This document shows, piece by piece, positions 28,652 to 39,557 of a DNA stretch of 64,000 nt (positions within the stretch are counted from its first letter, which is position 1; each line of letters opens with the position of its first letter). Source of the stretch: an uncultured Bacteroidales bacterium (GTDB lineage: Bacteria > Bacteroidota > Bacteroidia > Bacteroidales > Paludibacteraceae); NCBI GenBank assembly GCA_946185835.1, contig CAMHKW010000003.1, positions 1 to 64,000 on the forward strand, given 5' to 3'. The position numbers and the translations under genes were made by a program. Under the pieces are notes generated by a model. That model was not told the DNA's origin. It searched no databases and saw nothing but the letters and a program-made list of their open reading frames with translations.

Positions 28652-31600
28652 TGGCACCGTGGCAGTTTTTGTATTTCTTACCTGATCCGCAAGGACATGG
28701 GTCGTTACGTCCGATTTTGGGTTCGGTGCGTCGGATAGGTTCGGTGCGTTGCTGTTCGCGTGTGTCTCTGCCGGCAGCCTGTTGCTGTGCTTGCTGTGCG
28801 CGTGCCACTTGGTCTTTCTGAGCACGATAGCGGCTCATGTCTTGCCGTTGCTGCTGTTGTGCCCGACTCACCTCTTGTCCTTCGGCGATGTTGATCTGTC
28901 CGCGCAGCAGGATGGCAATAGCACGGCGGTTGAACGAAGTAAGCATCTGCTCGAAGAGGTTGAACGACTCTATCTTATAGATGAGCAGCGGGTCTTTCTG
29001 TTCGTAGGAGGCGTTTTGTGCTGACTGCTTGAGGTCGTCAAGTCGACGGAGGTGCTCTTTCCACTCGTCGTCGATGACGAAGAGCAGCGTGCGTTTCTCG
29101 AACTCTTTGATGACCTCGCGGCTCTCGGTCTCGTAAGCACGTTTGAGGTTGACAGCCACGTTATATACACGTCTGCCGTCGGTGATAGGCACGAGTATGT
29201 TCTCGTACATCTGTCCTTTGTTCTCGTAAACGTTTTTGATGACGGGCAGGGTGACTTGTGCGAGTTTGTCCATCTTACGTTTGAAGGTGTCAAGAGCAGC
29301 TTCCGAGAGTTGGTCGACGAGTGTCTGCTGTCTTGCCTCGCGGAAAGTAGCCTCGTCGAAAGGCGGCTGCATAGCGAACACCTGCAGCACGTCGTTAGAG
29401 AAGCCTTCGTAGTCGAGCGAGTCGCGCCATTCGGCTATCATAGCCTCGGCGGTGTCGTATATCATATTGGTGATGTCGACGCCGAGACGTTCGCCCATAA
29501 GTGCGTGATGACGCTTGGCGTATGTCACGTTACGTTGCTGGTTCATCACGTCGTCGTATTCGAGCAGACGTTTGCGGATACCGAAGTTATTCTCCTCTAC
29601 TTTCTTCTGTGCGCGCTCGATAGAGTTGGATATCATGCTGTGCTCTATCATCTCGCCTTCTTGGAATCCCATCTTGTCCATCAGACTTGCGATACGATCT
29701 GAGCCGAACATACGCATCAGGTCGTCTTCCAAAGAGACATAGAAGACCGATGTACCCGGGTCCCCTTGTCGACCGGCACGGCCACGCAGCTGTCGGTCGA
29801 CACGTCGGCTCTCATGCCGTTCGGTGCCGATGATGGCGAGACCGCCGGCGTCACGCACTTCGGGTGTGAGCTTGATATCGGTACCACGACCTGCCATGTT
29901 GGTGGCTATCGTCACCACTCCTTTTCTACCGGCTTGTGCCACCACCTCAGCCTCTCGCTGGTGTAGTTTGGCGTTGAGCACGTTATGTGGTATCTTACGT
30001 ATGGTGAGCATGCGCGATAGCAACTCGCTTATCTCGACCGACGTAGTGCCGACAAGCACCGGTCGTCCTTCGCCTACGAGGCGGACGATCTCGTCGATGA
30101 CGGCGTTGTATTTCTCGCGTTTGGTACGATAGATACGGTCGTTGAGGTCGATACGAGCAACAGGTTTGTTGGTTGGGATGACGACGACGTCGAGTTTATA
30201 GATATTCCAGAACTCACCCGCCTCGGTTTCGGCAGTACCTGTCATACCGGCGAGTTTGTTGTACATACGGAAGTAGTTTTGCAGCGTGATGGTGGCGAAG
30301 GTCTGTGTGGCGCCTTCTACCTTGACGTTTTCTTTGGCTTCGACAGCTTGGTGCAGTCCGTCGGACCAGCGGCGTCCTTCCATCACACGACCTGTCTGCT
30401 CGTCAACGATTTTGACCTGCCCGTCGTCGATGATATAGTCGACATCCTTCTCGAAGAGGGTGTAGGCTTTGAGCAGCTGGTTGACGGTATGTACGCGTTC
30501 TGACTTGATGGCGTAGTTTTCGAGTATCTCGTCTTTCTTCTGTTGTTTCTCTTCAGCCGAGAGTCCGAGTTTCTCGAGTTCTGCTATCTCGGAGCCAACG
30601 TCGGGTAACACGAAGAACTGCGGGTCGTCGGTCTGACCGGTAAGAGCGTCGATACCTTTGTCGGTGAGGTCTATCTGCTTGAACTTCTCGTCGATGACGA
30701 AATAGAGCTCGTCGGTGGCGATGTGCATGTTCTTGTTGTTCTCTTGCATATAGAACTCTTCGGTCTTCTGCAGGCGCACTTTGTTGCCCGGCTCTGACAA
30801 GAACTTGATGAGAGCCTTGCTTTTAGGCATACCTTTGTACGCACGGAACAGTGCGAGCTCGCCCTCTTCTGCCACGGCTTTGTCGTCGGAAGCCATCTTC
30901 TGCTTTGCCTCAGCCAGCAGTTTGGTGGTCAGCTGCGACTGGGTGCGCACAAGCAGTTCTACACGATGTTTGTATTCGTCGTAGTACTGGTCTTCGCCGC
31001 GCGGTATAGGACCCGAGATGATAAGGGGGGTACGGGCATCGTCGATAAGCACGGAGTCGACCTCATCGACGATGGCGTAGTTATGAGAACGTTGCACGAG
31101 GTCGACGGGTGAGACTGCCATATTGTCACGCAGGTAGTCGAAGCCGAACTCGTTGTTGGTACCGAAGGTGATGTCGGCGGCGTAGGCACGACGGCGCTCA
31201 TCGCTGTTGGGCTGGTATTTGTCGATGCAGTCGACACTCAGTCCGTGGAACATATACAGCGGTCCCATCCATTCGGAGTCACGCTTGGCGAGGTAGTCGT
31301 TGACGGTGACCACATGCACGCCTTCGTGCGTCATGGCATTGAGGAAGACGGGCAGTGTAGCAACGAGCGTCTTACCTTCACCTGTTGCCATCTCGGCTAT
31401 CTTACCTTGGTGTAGTACCACGCCGCCTATGAGCTGCACGTCGTAGTGCACCATATCCCATGTCACCTCGTTGCCACCTGCTTTCCAGTGGTTTTGGTAG
31501 ATGGCTTTGTCGCCATCGATATGTATGAAGTCGTGCCCTTTGGCTGCGAGGTCGCGGTCGAACTGAGTGGCAGTGACTTCGATAGTCTGGTTCTGAGCAA

Positions 31601-31961
31601 AACGGCGAGCCGTGGACTTGACGATAGCAAACACCTCAGGCAGGATGTCGTTAAGGATACGGGCATATTGCTCTTTTATCTCTTTCTCGAGTTTGTCGAT
31701 TTCTTGGTATACCTTCTCACGCTTTTCTATCTCGAGCGTCTCTACCTGCTGCTTGAGTTCTGCGATACGGCTCTTCTCGCCTGCGACGGCATCTGCCACT
31801 TGCTGCATGAGTACCTGAGTGCGAGCACGCAGGTCGTCGTCAGACAAAGCGTCAATCTGAGGATATACGGCCTTGATACTATCCAAATAAGGCTGAATCG
31901 CCTTCATGTCGCGTTGCGACTTATTACCGAAAATCTTACTTATGAAATCTATAAATCCCAT
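28644..31961 (-). CDS. secA: Preprotein translocase subunit SecA
   Basis: 1105 aa; [31 protein letters not shown]-terminal SEC-C zinc motif [14 protein letters not shown]. Confidence 0.98.
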   Translation of the reverse strand: MGFIDFISKIFGNKSQRDMKAIQPYLDSIKAVYPQIDALSDDDLRARTQVLMQQVADAVAGEKSRIAELKQQVETLEIEKREKVYQEIDKLEKEIKEQYARILNDILPEVFAIVKSTARRFAQNQTIEVTATQFDRDLAAKGHDFIHIDGDKAIYQNHWKAGGNEVTWDMVHYDVQLIGGVVLHQGKIAEMATGEGKTLVATLPVFLNAMTHEGVHVVTVNDYLAKRDSEWMGPLYMFHGLSVDCIDKYQPNSDERRRAYAADITFGTNNEFGFDYLRDNMAVSPVDLVQRSHNYAIVDEVDSVLIDDARTPLIISGPIPRGEDQYYDEYKHRVELLVRTQSQLTTKLLAEAKQKMASDDKAVAEEGELALFRAYKGMPKSKALIKFLSEPGNKVRLQKTEEFYMQENNKNMHIATDELYFVIDEKFKQIDLTDKGIDALTGQTDDPQFFVLPDVGSEIAELEKLGLSAEEKQQKKDEILENYAIKSERVHTVNQLLKAYTLFEKDVDYIIDDGQVKIVDEQTGRVMEGRRWSDGLHQAVEAKENVKVEGATQTFATITLQNYFRMYNKLAGMTGTAETEAGEFWNIYKLDVVVIPTNKPVARIDLNDRIYRTKREKYNAVIDEIVRLVGEGRPVLVGTTSVEISELLSRMLTIRKIPHNVLNAKLHQREAEVVAQAGRKGVVTIATNMAGRGTDIKLTPEVRDAGGLAIIGTERHESRRVDRQLRGRAGRQGDPGTSVFYVSLEDDLMRMFGSDRIASLMDKMGFQEGEMIEHSMISNSIERAQKKVEENNFGIRKRLLEYDDVMNQQRNVTYAKRHHALMGERLGVDITNMIYDTAEAMIAEWRDSLDYEGFSNDVLQVFAMQPPFDEATFREARQQTLVDQLSEAALDTFKRKMDKLAQVTLPVIKNVYENKGQMYENILVPITDGRRVYNVAVNLKRAYETESREVIKEFEKRTLLFVIDDEWKEHLRRLDDLKQSAQNASYEQKDPLLIYKIESFNLFEQMLTSFNRRAIAILLRGQINIAEGQEVSRAQQQQRQDMSRYRAQKDQVARAQQAQQQAAGRDTREQQRTEPIRRTEPKIGRNDPCPCGSGKKYKNCHGANI

Positions 31962-32159
31962 TTGTCGATGCTGTTTTATGTGTTAAAATTTAAATTGCAT
32001 AGTTTATTGCTCAGAGATTAGAGGTGTCGGTCAGCCGACTTTTCCTTCACCCTACAGCAAAAATCGTGCAAAGTTACGACATTTTTTTGGTATACGCAAC
32101 TACAAAGCCTCTGTTGCATGGTATTACCGTCAAAATGGCAGATGGAAGTTAGGTTTTAG

Positions 32160-32178
32160 CGCCAATTACCAATTGGCG
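32160..32178 (+). repeat. REP-like hairpin CGCCAATT-ACC-AATTGGCG
   Basis: Direct reading. Confidence 0.6.
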
Positions 32179-32225
32179 AATCATGACAATGTAACGATGC
32201 ATAACCCTGCAACCAATGGTTGCAC

Positions 32226-32244
32226 CGCCAATTACCAATTGGCG
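32226..32244 (+). repeat. REP-like hairpin CGCCAATT-ACC-AATTGGCG + TACCCA
   Basis: Direct reading; adjacent TGCAACC-AAT-GGTTGCA hairpin at 32208-32224. Confidence 0.65.
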
Positions 32245-32249
32245 TACCC

Positions 32250-32361
32250 ACAGCGACAGCGGGCTAACGTCTAACAGCGACAGCGGCCTAACTTCTAACA
32301 GCGACAGCGGCCTAACTTCTAACAGCGACAGCGGGCTGACTTCTAACAGCGACAGCGGGCT
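32250..32361. repeat. ~24-bp repeat array CTAACTTCTAACAGCGACAGCGG, about 5 units
   Basis: Direct reading; variant of the 23-bp family. Confidence 0.92.
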
Positions 32362-32401
32362 AAAAAAAAGCCGGGTGGCGTTTGCCACTCGGCTTTTTTT
32401 T
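32362..32401 (-). terminator. Bidirectional-looking terminator
   Basis: AAAAAAAAGCCGGGTGGCGTTTGCCACTCGGCTTTTTTTT downstream of the minus-strand gene ending at 32443. Confidence 0.8.
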
Positions 32402-32442
32402 AATACCCTAACAGGTTGTTTTCTTTATGTCAGGGAGTGATG

Positions 32443-35052
32443 TTATCTGATTACGACTTTAGCCACTTTGCCTTCGGCTTTGACGATGTATGCACCTGCT
32501 TCGGGGGCGGTGATGGCATTGGCGTTAGCAACGGAAGCAACACATTGACCGGTGACGGTATAGAGTGCTATGTCAGCATTCTCGCTCAGACGGATGGTCT
32601 TGCCGTCGATGGTAACGTCGAGTTGTTGTTTCGAGATATTCTCTACACCCGAGCCTATACCTGTAGTAGTCATGGTATACTTACCGTAGCCGTTTTCTGC
32701 TACATAGAAGTAGATGTCGGCTGAGAGGTTGTCTTCCGAGGGCACTACTTGCGAGCTGTATACACGTTGCGGGTTAGAAGCAGCGCCGGTGCCGTTAGCG
32801 GGGAACACCCAGAGAGGCATCATCTCGGCGAAGACGCGGTTTTCGTCGGCGAACTTATAGAGTATCATCGAGCCTGCAGGTGAGCTTTGATATTGGTAGC
32901 CCATGATAGCGAAGTACTCGCCTCCGAGTTCGAATTCGGTAACGCCATTGGCGTAGGCGTTAGGAGCTATGGCAGCTGCGTCGCCACCGAAGTCGTCGAC
33001 AACCATACCTGTCTCGAAGTCGAAGAGTATAGGAGTTACGTCGAAGCCATCGACATAGAAGAGTCCGCCTTCTGAAGGTATGATCTGGCAGCCATCACCG
33101 AACTTGCTGCCTTCGTAGTCGACAGAGAACCAGCCGGTCTCACCGTCCCATACGCCGTCAACGATTTCCCAATAGTAGATGTCGAGTCCGGTGTTGGTGA
33201 CAGCCACGATAGTAGCGTCTTTGGTTACGTCGCCCCAGATGCCGATACGGTCGAAGCGGATAGCAGCCGAAGCGTTCTGCTCGGGATAGAGGTCGCGTAG
33301 CATCTGTCCTTTGGTAGTCATGTCGATAAGCAGTTTTCCGGCACCTGTCTCGAGGTCGATCATCCATACCTGCCATTCGCCGCCGGTGGTAGGCAGCAGA
33401 GTAGAGACAGCATGTCCGGCTTCGTCGAGTTTGAGGTCGGTCATAGGACCGAAGAAGTATTCGCCTGTGGTATCGTTGCGGAAGGTCTTGTCGTCGATGA
33501 GGACAGGAGCGAGCATCTCGCCGGTTTCGCCATCGACACGTATGAGTTGGCAACGCTCAGAAGCAGCCGGGGTGTTGTTCGGACGCCACGGGAAGTACAT
33601 GATACCGTTTTGGTAAACCATAGCACGGCATTGTTCTGCCGACGGGTTAGGCTTGTTGGCAGCCCAGTTCTGCAGGTTGACAGAATAGAGCCAGTCGTTG
33701 GCAAGGGTATAGGTTACGTTCTCGCCTTCTACTTCGAGTTGGTGAACAGCGTATTCGTTGACATCTTTGCCTGCGGTAGCCGAGAGGGTAATCCATGAGG
33801 GGTCACCAACGAACTGCAGACCGTCGTAATAGCCTACGATAACGTCCATGTCGATACGTTTGCCTACGGGGAACTTCTCGGGGTCGAGGTTGATATAGAC
33901 GAAAGCGGTGTCGATGCCATTGGTTACGTAGGGGTCGTTGTAGGTATTGTCGCCGCTGGTGGTAGTCTTATATTCGGCTATCTTAACACCTTGCAGACGA
34001 ACGAGCTGTGCAAAGTAGTTGAGCGGAGCAGCTACCACAGCCGCAAGAGTGACGGTGACAGGTGCCACTTTGTCGCCGGGGTTAGCCGACTCTAACACTG
34101 CATCTTTGAGTTCAGGTGCGCCCTTAAATTCTACGAGTGTACCTGACTCGATGATGAGGTATTGACCTATCTCTACTTGCGGAGCTTCTTTGAAGTACAC
34201 ATACAGTCCGCCTGTAGCATCTTGCAGATATACGTTTTTGCCGTTAGCGTAGGTCACATTACCACCGGCGCGAGTCACTGTCCCATACTCTTTGGCAAGC
34301 ACTTCGGCGATGGTAGGCACATACTCTACGAAGCGGGCATACAGTGTGCCGGAGGTAGAGGCGTCGACAGTGTATATGGGGCGTCCGTCGAACTCAGCAT
34401 TGTCGTACCATCCGAAGAAGGTGAGACCTTCTTTGTAGGGTTTGTTAAGTGTGACGACAGCGTCGCCCTCGACAGTGGTGGGGTTGACATATCCACCTTT
34501 CCAGATGCTCTGGTAAGCGTCGATGGTAGCGTTCTTATATGAGGAGGTAGCGGGCCATGAGCCGTTAGCGTCAGCACCAACGAGGAAGGCGTCGATCTCG
34601 TAACGATAGAGGGCAGCCTCGTAGGCTTTCCATGTCTCGGACTCTACCGACTCCATGCCTTGAGCCACACGGTTGACACATACGAACTCGAGCAGCCAGC
34701 CGTATTTGTCTTTCTTGGCGTTGAACAGCTTCTCCATGATTTCGGCCGACTTAGCGTACGACACGGCACCGAAGAAGCCCGGTGTAGCGCGGTCGTAAGT
34801 GCCGGGCACAATAGAGTCGGCTGCCACCCATTTGTCGTCGAGCATATACCAAACGTGGTTGGCTGAGTCTTTAGCCCATTGCACATTGGTCTCGAAGACC
34901 TCGTTGTAGTCTTTCTGTAACTCGAGAGCTATGTCGGCTTTAGTGCGCCAACCATAGTCGTTAGCTTTACCTCCGTTAAGCTCGTAGCTGATGTCGGCGA
35001 AGGTAAACAGACTTGTAGCCAATGCGGCTACCATAAGAGTTAGTTTTTTCAT
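32443..35052 (-). CDS. Secreted multi-domain surface protein with repeat/OB-like segments and T9SS type A-like C-terminus
   Basis: MKKLTLMVAALATSLFTFADISYELNGG...; GLTFFGWYDNAEFDGRPIYTVDASTSGTLYARFVE; tail ...IALYTVTGQCVASVANANAITAPEAGAYIVKAEGKVAKVVIR. Confidence 0.7.
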   Translation of the reverse strand: MKKLTLMVAALATSLFTFADISYELNGGKANDYGWRTKADIALELQKDYNEVFETNVQWAKDSANHVWYMLDDKWVAADSIVPGTYDRATPGFFGAVSYAKSAEIMEKLFNAKKDKYGWLLEFVCVNRVAQGMESVESETWKAYEAALYRYEIDAFLVGADANGSWPATSSYKNATIDAYQSIWKGGYVNPTTVEGDAVVTLNKPYKEGLTFFGWYDNAEFDGRPIYTVDASTSGTLYARFVEYVPTIAEVLAKEYGTVTRAGGNVTYANGKNVYLQDATGGLYVYFKEAPQVEIGQYLIIESGTLVEFKGAPELKDAVLESANPGDKVAPVTVTLAAVVAAPLNYFAQLVRLQGVKIAEYKTTTSGDNTYNDPYVTNGIDTAFVYINLDPEKFPVGKRIDMDVIVGYYDGLQFVGDPSWITLSATAGKDVNEYAVHQLEVEGENVTYTLANDWLYSVNLQNWAANKPNPSAEQCRAMVYQNGIMYFPWRPNNTPAASERCQLIRVDGETGEMLAPVLIDDKTFRNDTTGEYFFGPMTDLKLDEAGHAVSTLLPTTGGEWQVWMIDLETGAGKLLIDMTTKGQMLRDLYPEQNASAAIRFDRIGIWGDVTKDATIVAVTNTGLDIYYWEIVDGVWDGETGWFSVDYEGSKFGDGCQIIPSEGGLFYVDGFDVTPILFDFETGMVVDDFGGDAAAIAPNAYANGVTEFELGGEYFAIMGYQYQSSPAGSMILYKFADENRVFAEMMPLWVFPANGTGAASNPQRVYSSQVVPSEDNLSADIYFYVAENGYGKYTMTTTGIGSGVENISKQQLDVTIDGKTIRLSENADIALYTVTGQCVASVANANAITAPEAGAYIVKAEGKVAKVVIR

Positions 35053-35129
35053 ATTACTAAGATTTTGGATTTCGGGTGCTCCTCGCAGCGGCAACACGTA
35101 CCGCGCGCCTCGCTACCCACTTAGGTTGA

Positions 35130-37808
35130 TTATGGTATTTGTATTTTTATCTTATCGTTGCCCGCAACAAGCATATATATACCTGTTGTCAGTTCGCTTG
35201 GCAGTGTGACCATGTCGGCTGTAGCGATGCCTGCTGCTACCTGCTGTCCGCTCATGGAATATACCGCATATCTCTCGCCCGGGCGGATGCCATAGAGGAT
35301 GCCGTCAGCCACATGATAGGCGTGCGAGGTCACGTTTTCTACTCCCACGGTAGAGGTGTATCTGAAGCTCACCACCGGTGAGTAGTCTGTTATATCGTTA
35401 CCGGTGCTTATCTTCGTTGCCACTCGCACGTAGTATACGCCGTCGGTGAGTTCGTCGAACTCGCACTCGTATTGGTTGACGTCGGTCTGGCGCAGCCGGC
35501 GGTTGCGTGTGGGGAAGGTCTCGTTTTCCGACAGCTCGCAGCGGAAGCCGTTGTTGGGCGTCTCGGTCCATCTGACGATGAGTGAGGCAGCACGGACGTC
35601 AGCTCCCTGCTCGGGTGCTATGATGACGGGTGCCACCATCTCGATGACTTCGGTGGTGAACGAGACGGGCTGAGAGGCGATGTTCATCATCTCCGACTCC
35701 ACTATCACGCGTGCGTAGTAGGTCTTGCCATATTTCAAAGCTCCGGCGGGCACTTGGCACGAAGTACGTGTCGTCTGAGCCGTGAATGCCATGTCGATAG
35801 TTAGGAAGTTGAGCGAGGTAGCCACTTGCAGGGTATAGCGTGCGTCGTCGCCGGCATTGTCCCATTCGATGGTAGGCACCACGCTTACCTCTTGCGAGTT
35901 GGCGGCAGGCGAAGTGATAGAGAAGGGTTTGCCTGTGAAGCTATATGTCTGCGACCAGTCGCAAACGGCGTTGACTGCCATTGGTCTGACACGCCAATAG
36001 AGGGTGGAGGTGCCGTCGATATCGGCATAGGGATAGGTGCTCATGTTGTCGGCGGTGACCTGCTGATGCACTATGATGTCGCTAAACTGACTATCTCTTG
36101 CCACTTGTACTTCGTATCCGCTCACCGGCACGTCAGGGGCTTGCCAGCGCAGTCTGTTGGGAAGCAGAATCTGCTCGCCGTCAGCGGGGAAGGTAAGTTT
36201 TATGGGGTCGATGATTTTGGTCTGTTCGCCTTGCACTGCCGGGGCATATTCGTAACCGTATCGGTCGAGCACCGAGACGGCGAATACGGTATCCGCTTGT
36301 CTGAGTTCCTTGCTTAGGTAATAGCACTCGTCGTAGCTGACAGAGAGCATATAACGAGCGGTGGTGAAGGCGTCGGGTGCAGAGGTGCGCCAGTCGGCGG
36401 GCAGGGCATAGACCACGTAACGCATGTCGTGGTCGGCATAGTCCCAACGGAGGGTGTCGCCGTCGACACGTATGTTATTGACAAGAGTCTGACTTACGTC
36501 AGGCACGAGCCATGTGGGGCATGTGGGGAGGGTCTTGTAACAGAACACGCTGTCGGTCATCTTCTTGATGAAACCGCGTGCCGACAGCTTGGAGGAGCGG
36601 AAGAACGACATACCCGGAGCCTCGTCGAGGCATGACTCGCGGTTGATTTGCATCTCGTCGACTATCTCTTGCGCACGTATGGCGGCTTGAGTATTTTGCA
36701 CGGCTTCGGCTTTGTCGGTGTCGGTAGCTTTGATGTCTCTTGCCGACTCGCCCACCAGTTCTTCTATCTCGCAGCTTATATAGCAGTGACGTCCGAACTT
36801 ATGTGTCACCTCATACCACCAAGGTGTTATCTGTGCATAGTCTTCGGTAGCACCTATGGGCCAGTATACCTGTGGCGAGATGAAGTCGATATCGCGGTCT
36901 CGTACCCACGACAGGGGGTCGGCGTAGATGCCGCTGTACTGCCAGTCGTATCCGGGCGAGGGTCTGACGCCGTACTTAGCTGCCACCTCGGGTTGTGAGG
37001 CAGCCACGCCGGCAGGGCTGATGCCAAAGCGGCAGTAGGGTTTGATGGCTTTGATGGTGCGGTTGACATGTGCTATCATAGTGTCGACCTGTGCACGTCG
37101 CCAGTCTCCGCGGCTGAGTCCGAGCGGGTTGCGTGTGGCATAAAGCTCGTCGTCGTATTCGTCTTTATAACCTGCCTGATAGAAGTAGTCGTCGAAGACG
37201 ATGCCGTCGACGTCGTAGCGTGTGACGATGTCAGCCACCACCTTGCATATCTGATCGATGACTTCGGGGTTGCCGGGTTCGAGAATGGTGATATGGCTGT
37301 CGTCGCGCTCGCATAGCTTGAGCCATTCGGGATGAGTCTTTGTGTAGTCGGTATCGAGAGTGCCGTGGTTATCTTGCGAGGTGGAGTATCGATAGGGGTT
37401 GAGCCACGCGTACACCTCGAGTCCGTTCTTATGTCCTTGTTCGACGGCATACTCGAGCGGGTCGTAGGTGGGTGCGAGTCCGCGCTGACCTGTCAGGTAT
37501 TGGCTCCAAGGCTCGTACGGTGAGTTGTACATAGCGTCGCACATACCTCTTACTTGAAAGAAGAACGCAGTGAGGTTGAGTTGCTTGTAGTAATTGATAT
37601 ACTTGAGCATCTGCGTCTTCTGGTTCTTTTCATATATCTCACCTGAACCGCGTGAAGCAGGCCAGTCGAGAGCCCAGACGGTAGAGAGCCATGCCGAGCG
37701 CCACTCACGTTTGAAGGGAGCCCGGTGGTCGACTTGAGCTGCCATGGCTGAGGGCAGCTGCAAGCCGATAACCGACATTACTAATATGATTACTGCTAAA
37801 CGTTTCAT
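35130..37808 (-). CDS. Glycosyl hydrolase-like 10 (GHL10/YngK-type) protein with T9SS-like C-terminus
   Basis: HRAPFKREWRSAWLSTVWALDWPASRG...NLTAFFFQVRGMCDAMYNSPYEPWSQYLTG...LEVYAWLNPYR...DGIVFDDYFY; tail YAVYSMSGQQVAAG...TTGIYMLVAGNDKIKIQIP. Confidence 0.87.
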   Translation of the reverse strand: MKRLAVIILVMSVIGLQLPSAMAAQVDHRAPFKREWRSAWLSTVWALDWPASRGSGEIYEKNQKTQMLKYINYYKQLNLTAFFFQVRGMCDAMYNSPYEPWSQYLTGQRGLAPTYDPLEYAVEQGHKNGLEVYAWLNPYRYSTSQDNHGTLDTDYTKTHPEWLKLCERDDSHITILEPGNPEVIDQICKVVADIVTRYDVDGIVFDDYFYQAGYKDEYDDELYATRNPLGLSRGDWRRAQVDTMIAHVNRTIKAIKPYCRFGISPAGVAASQPEVAAKYGVRPSPGYDWQYSGIYADPLSWVRDRDIDFISPQVYWPIGATEDYAQITPWWYEVTHKFGRHCYISCEIEELVGESARDIKATDTDKAEAVQNTQAAIRAQEIVDEMQINRESCLDEAPGMSFFRSSKLSARGFIKKMTDSVFCYKTLPTCPTWLVPDVSQTLVNNIRVDGDTLRWDYADHDMRYVVYALPADWRTSAPDAFTTARYMLSVSYDECYYLSKELRQADTVFAVSVLDRYGYEYAPAVQGEQTKIIDPIKLTFPADGEQILLPNRLRWQAPDVPVSGYEVQVARDSQFSDIIVHQQVTADNMSTYPYADIDGTSTLYWRVRPMAVNAVCDWSQTYSFTGKPFSITSPAANSQEVSVVPTIEWDNAGDDARYTLQVATSLNFLTIDMAFTAQTTRTSCQVPAGALKYGKTYYARVIVESEMMNIASQPVSFTTEVIEMVAPVIIAPEQGADVRAASLIVRWTETPNNGFRCELSENETFPTRNRRLRQTDVNQYECEFDELTDGVYYVRVATKISTGNDITDYSPVVSFRYTSTVGVENVTSHAYHVADGILYGIRPGERYAVYSMSGQQVAAGIATADMVTLPSELTTGIYMLVAGNDKIKIQIP

Positions 37809-39535
37809 TCGGCTGCAGGTGTTTCAAAAAGTTTGGTTGCCGTAGGATTGATAACGCAGCTATATACGGGCACTCCTTGTATCATATATTCGAGGTGTCC
37901 GGTAGACGCATTATAACGTATCAGACCTGCCTTCGAGGTATCTTTGGGTCGGTATCCGAAGTACACGTCGCCTGTGTTTTTGTCGAGTGCCATCTCGCAT
38001 ATACCCACATATTCTCCTTCGGTGCCTTCACCTTCGAGCGAAGAACGTGGTGCGAAGTCGGGTGTGATGCCGGTGCCATCGGCGAAGGTGAGCATATATG
38101 GTGCGAGGTCAGCTGTTGACGAGACGGGGTCGACGAGTCCTTGAGGCTCGAGGTCTTCGATTTTAGCGCGATAGACACCTGCACCCATATCTTGGTTGAC
38201 GGCGAAGTAGAGTACGTCGTTCTGCTCGTCGTATACGAAAGCCTTGATGGCGAATGAGGTGAGCATGGCTCCGATAGCGGGAGCAGGCTCGGTGCCGGTG
38301 GTAGGCGCAGTGAGTATGTCGGACTCGTAGAAGCGATAGATACCCAGTCCGTTGTATGTCTTCGACCAGTACCATGCACCTTTGACGCGTGCGAGGCATC
38401 CTGTGATAGAGCCATACGACATACCGCGCCCGTAGTATCCGAGGTAGTTGTTTTGCACAAAGTATGGGAAGAGGTCGCCGGCGGCATACTGCTCGTTGCG
38501 CATCGACAGAGGCACTTTGAAGATGCCGGTGTTACGGTCGGAGTAGTACAGATACTGGTCTTCTATGTAGCCGTAATAGGGGTCTTGCAGATAGTGTCCG
38601 CCTTGGTTGGTCATCATCGTCTCGATGGTGCTGGCGTCGGGTGCCATGACGGTGATTCTGCCGTCGCCATTGACACCGTCGACATCGTCCATCCACACAT
38701 ACTGACGTCCGCAGTCGAGCAGGTAGAGTGAGCCTTGTGCGTAGAGCATGTTATAGGTATGCTGTCCGGCACTGACACCCATGTCGTAGGGTTGGATGTC
38801 GACGCCTTCGACAGTGCGAGAGGCGGGTATCTTGAGTGCCATGATATTACCTTTCTTGACGGCGTAATAGAGTGTTGGTGCCGGTTCGTTGAGAGCCACC
38901 TGCACGTTTTTCTTCACCGTCTCGAGGTATCGGTCGCCTAACTTGACCGCCAGCGAAACGGTCTGCGAGCCTACCTTGGCGAACTTCACCTTACCGAGCT
39001 CTTTGTCGGTACCGACGAACGAGGCGACAGCCTCGTCGTTCTGGTTGGTGGTACCCTCGGGGAAGCTCCAGTGATATTCGGCGGGCAGGTTATCGGGGTT
39101 AGGCAGCTCTACCGAGAAGCTGATATAGCTTGTTTTGACTTCGCATATCGGGTCGTCTTGGATAAGGGTGACGATAGGTCTGATGTCGGAGATATAGATA
39201 GGCGAGGTCTTCTTGCCGCCGTTGGCTGTTGCCGTCACATAGAAGGTGCCGGCGGTAGCGAACTTATGAGTTATCACTGTCTCGGAGCCGAGTGGCTGCA
39301 CCACCGCCGGTGTCCCGTCGCCGAAGTTCCACTCACAGTCGGTAGTGAGGTCGACGGTAGGATAGAAACGTATTGTAGCTCCCACATAGTAGTCGAGCTG
39401 ATAGGTGTCGTCGATCACATCATACGAGAAGTCGATAGCGGGTTGCGGGAAGGTCTCTATTGAAGGGATATGCTCTTTGCAACCTGCAGCGATGACAGCC
39501 ACGGCAGCCATCAAGATGAAAGATATCTTTTTCAT
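37805..39535 (-). CDS. PKD-domain lipoprotein
   Basis: MKKISFILMAAVAVIAAGCKE; CEWNFGDGTPAVV...VITHKFATAGTFYVTATANGGKKTS. Confidence 0.75.
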   Translation of the reverse strand: MKKISFILMAAVAVIAAGCKEHIPSIETFPQPAIDFSYDVIDDTYQLDYYVGATIRFYPTVDLTTDCEWNFGDGTPAVVQPLGSETVITHKFATAGTFYVTATANGGKKTSPIYISDIRPIVTLIQDDPICEVKTSYISFSVELPNPDNLPAEYHWSFPEGTTNQNDEAVASFVGTDKELGKVKFAKVGSQTVSLAVKLGDRYLETVKKNVQVALNEPAPTLYYAVKKGNIMALKIPASRTVEGVDIQPYDMGVSAGQHTYNMLYAQGSLYLLDCGRQYVWMDDVDGVNGDGRITVMAPDASTIETMMTNQGGHYLQDPYYGYIEDQYLYYSDRNTGIFKVPLSMRNEQYAAGDLFPYFVQNNYLGYYGRGMSYGSITGCLARVKGAWYWSKTYNGLGIYRFYESDILTAPTTGTEPAPAIGAMLTSFAIKAFVYDEQNDVLYFAVNQDMGAGVYRAKIEDLEPQGLVDPVSSTADLAPYMLTFADGTGITPDFAPRSSLEGEGTEGEYVGICEMALDKNTGDVYFGYRPKDTSKAGLIRYNASTGHLEYMIQGVPVYSCVINPTATKLFETPAAE

Positions 39536-39557
39536 AATCTTCTGTTGTTGTGTGTGA

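Noticed and set aside
32362-32401. GC-rich hairpin with A/T tracts as a mobile-element end
   Set aside because: Structure and position fit an ordinary bidirectional terminator.
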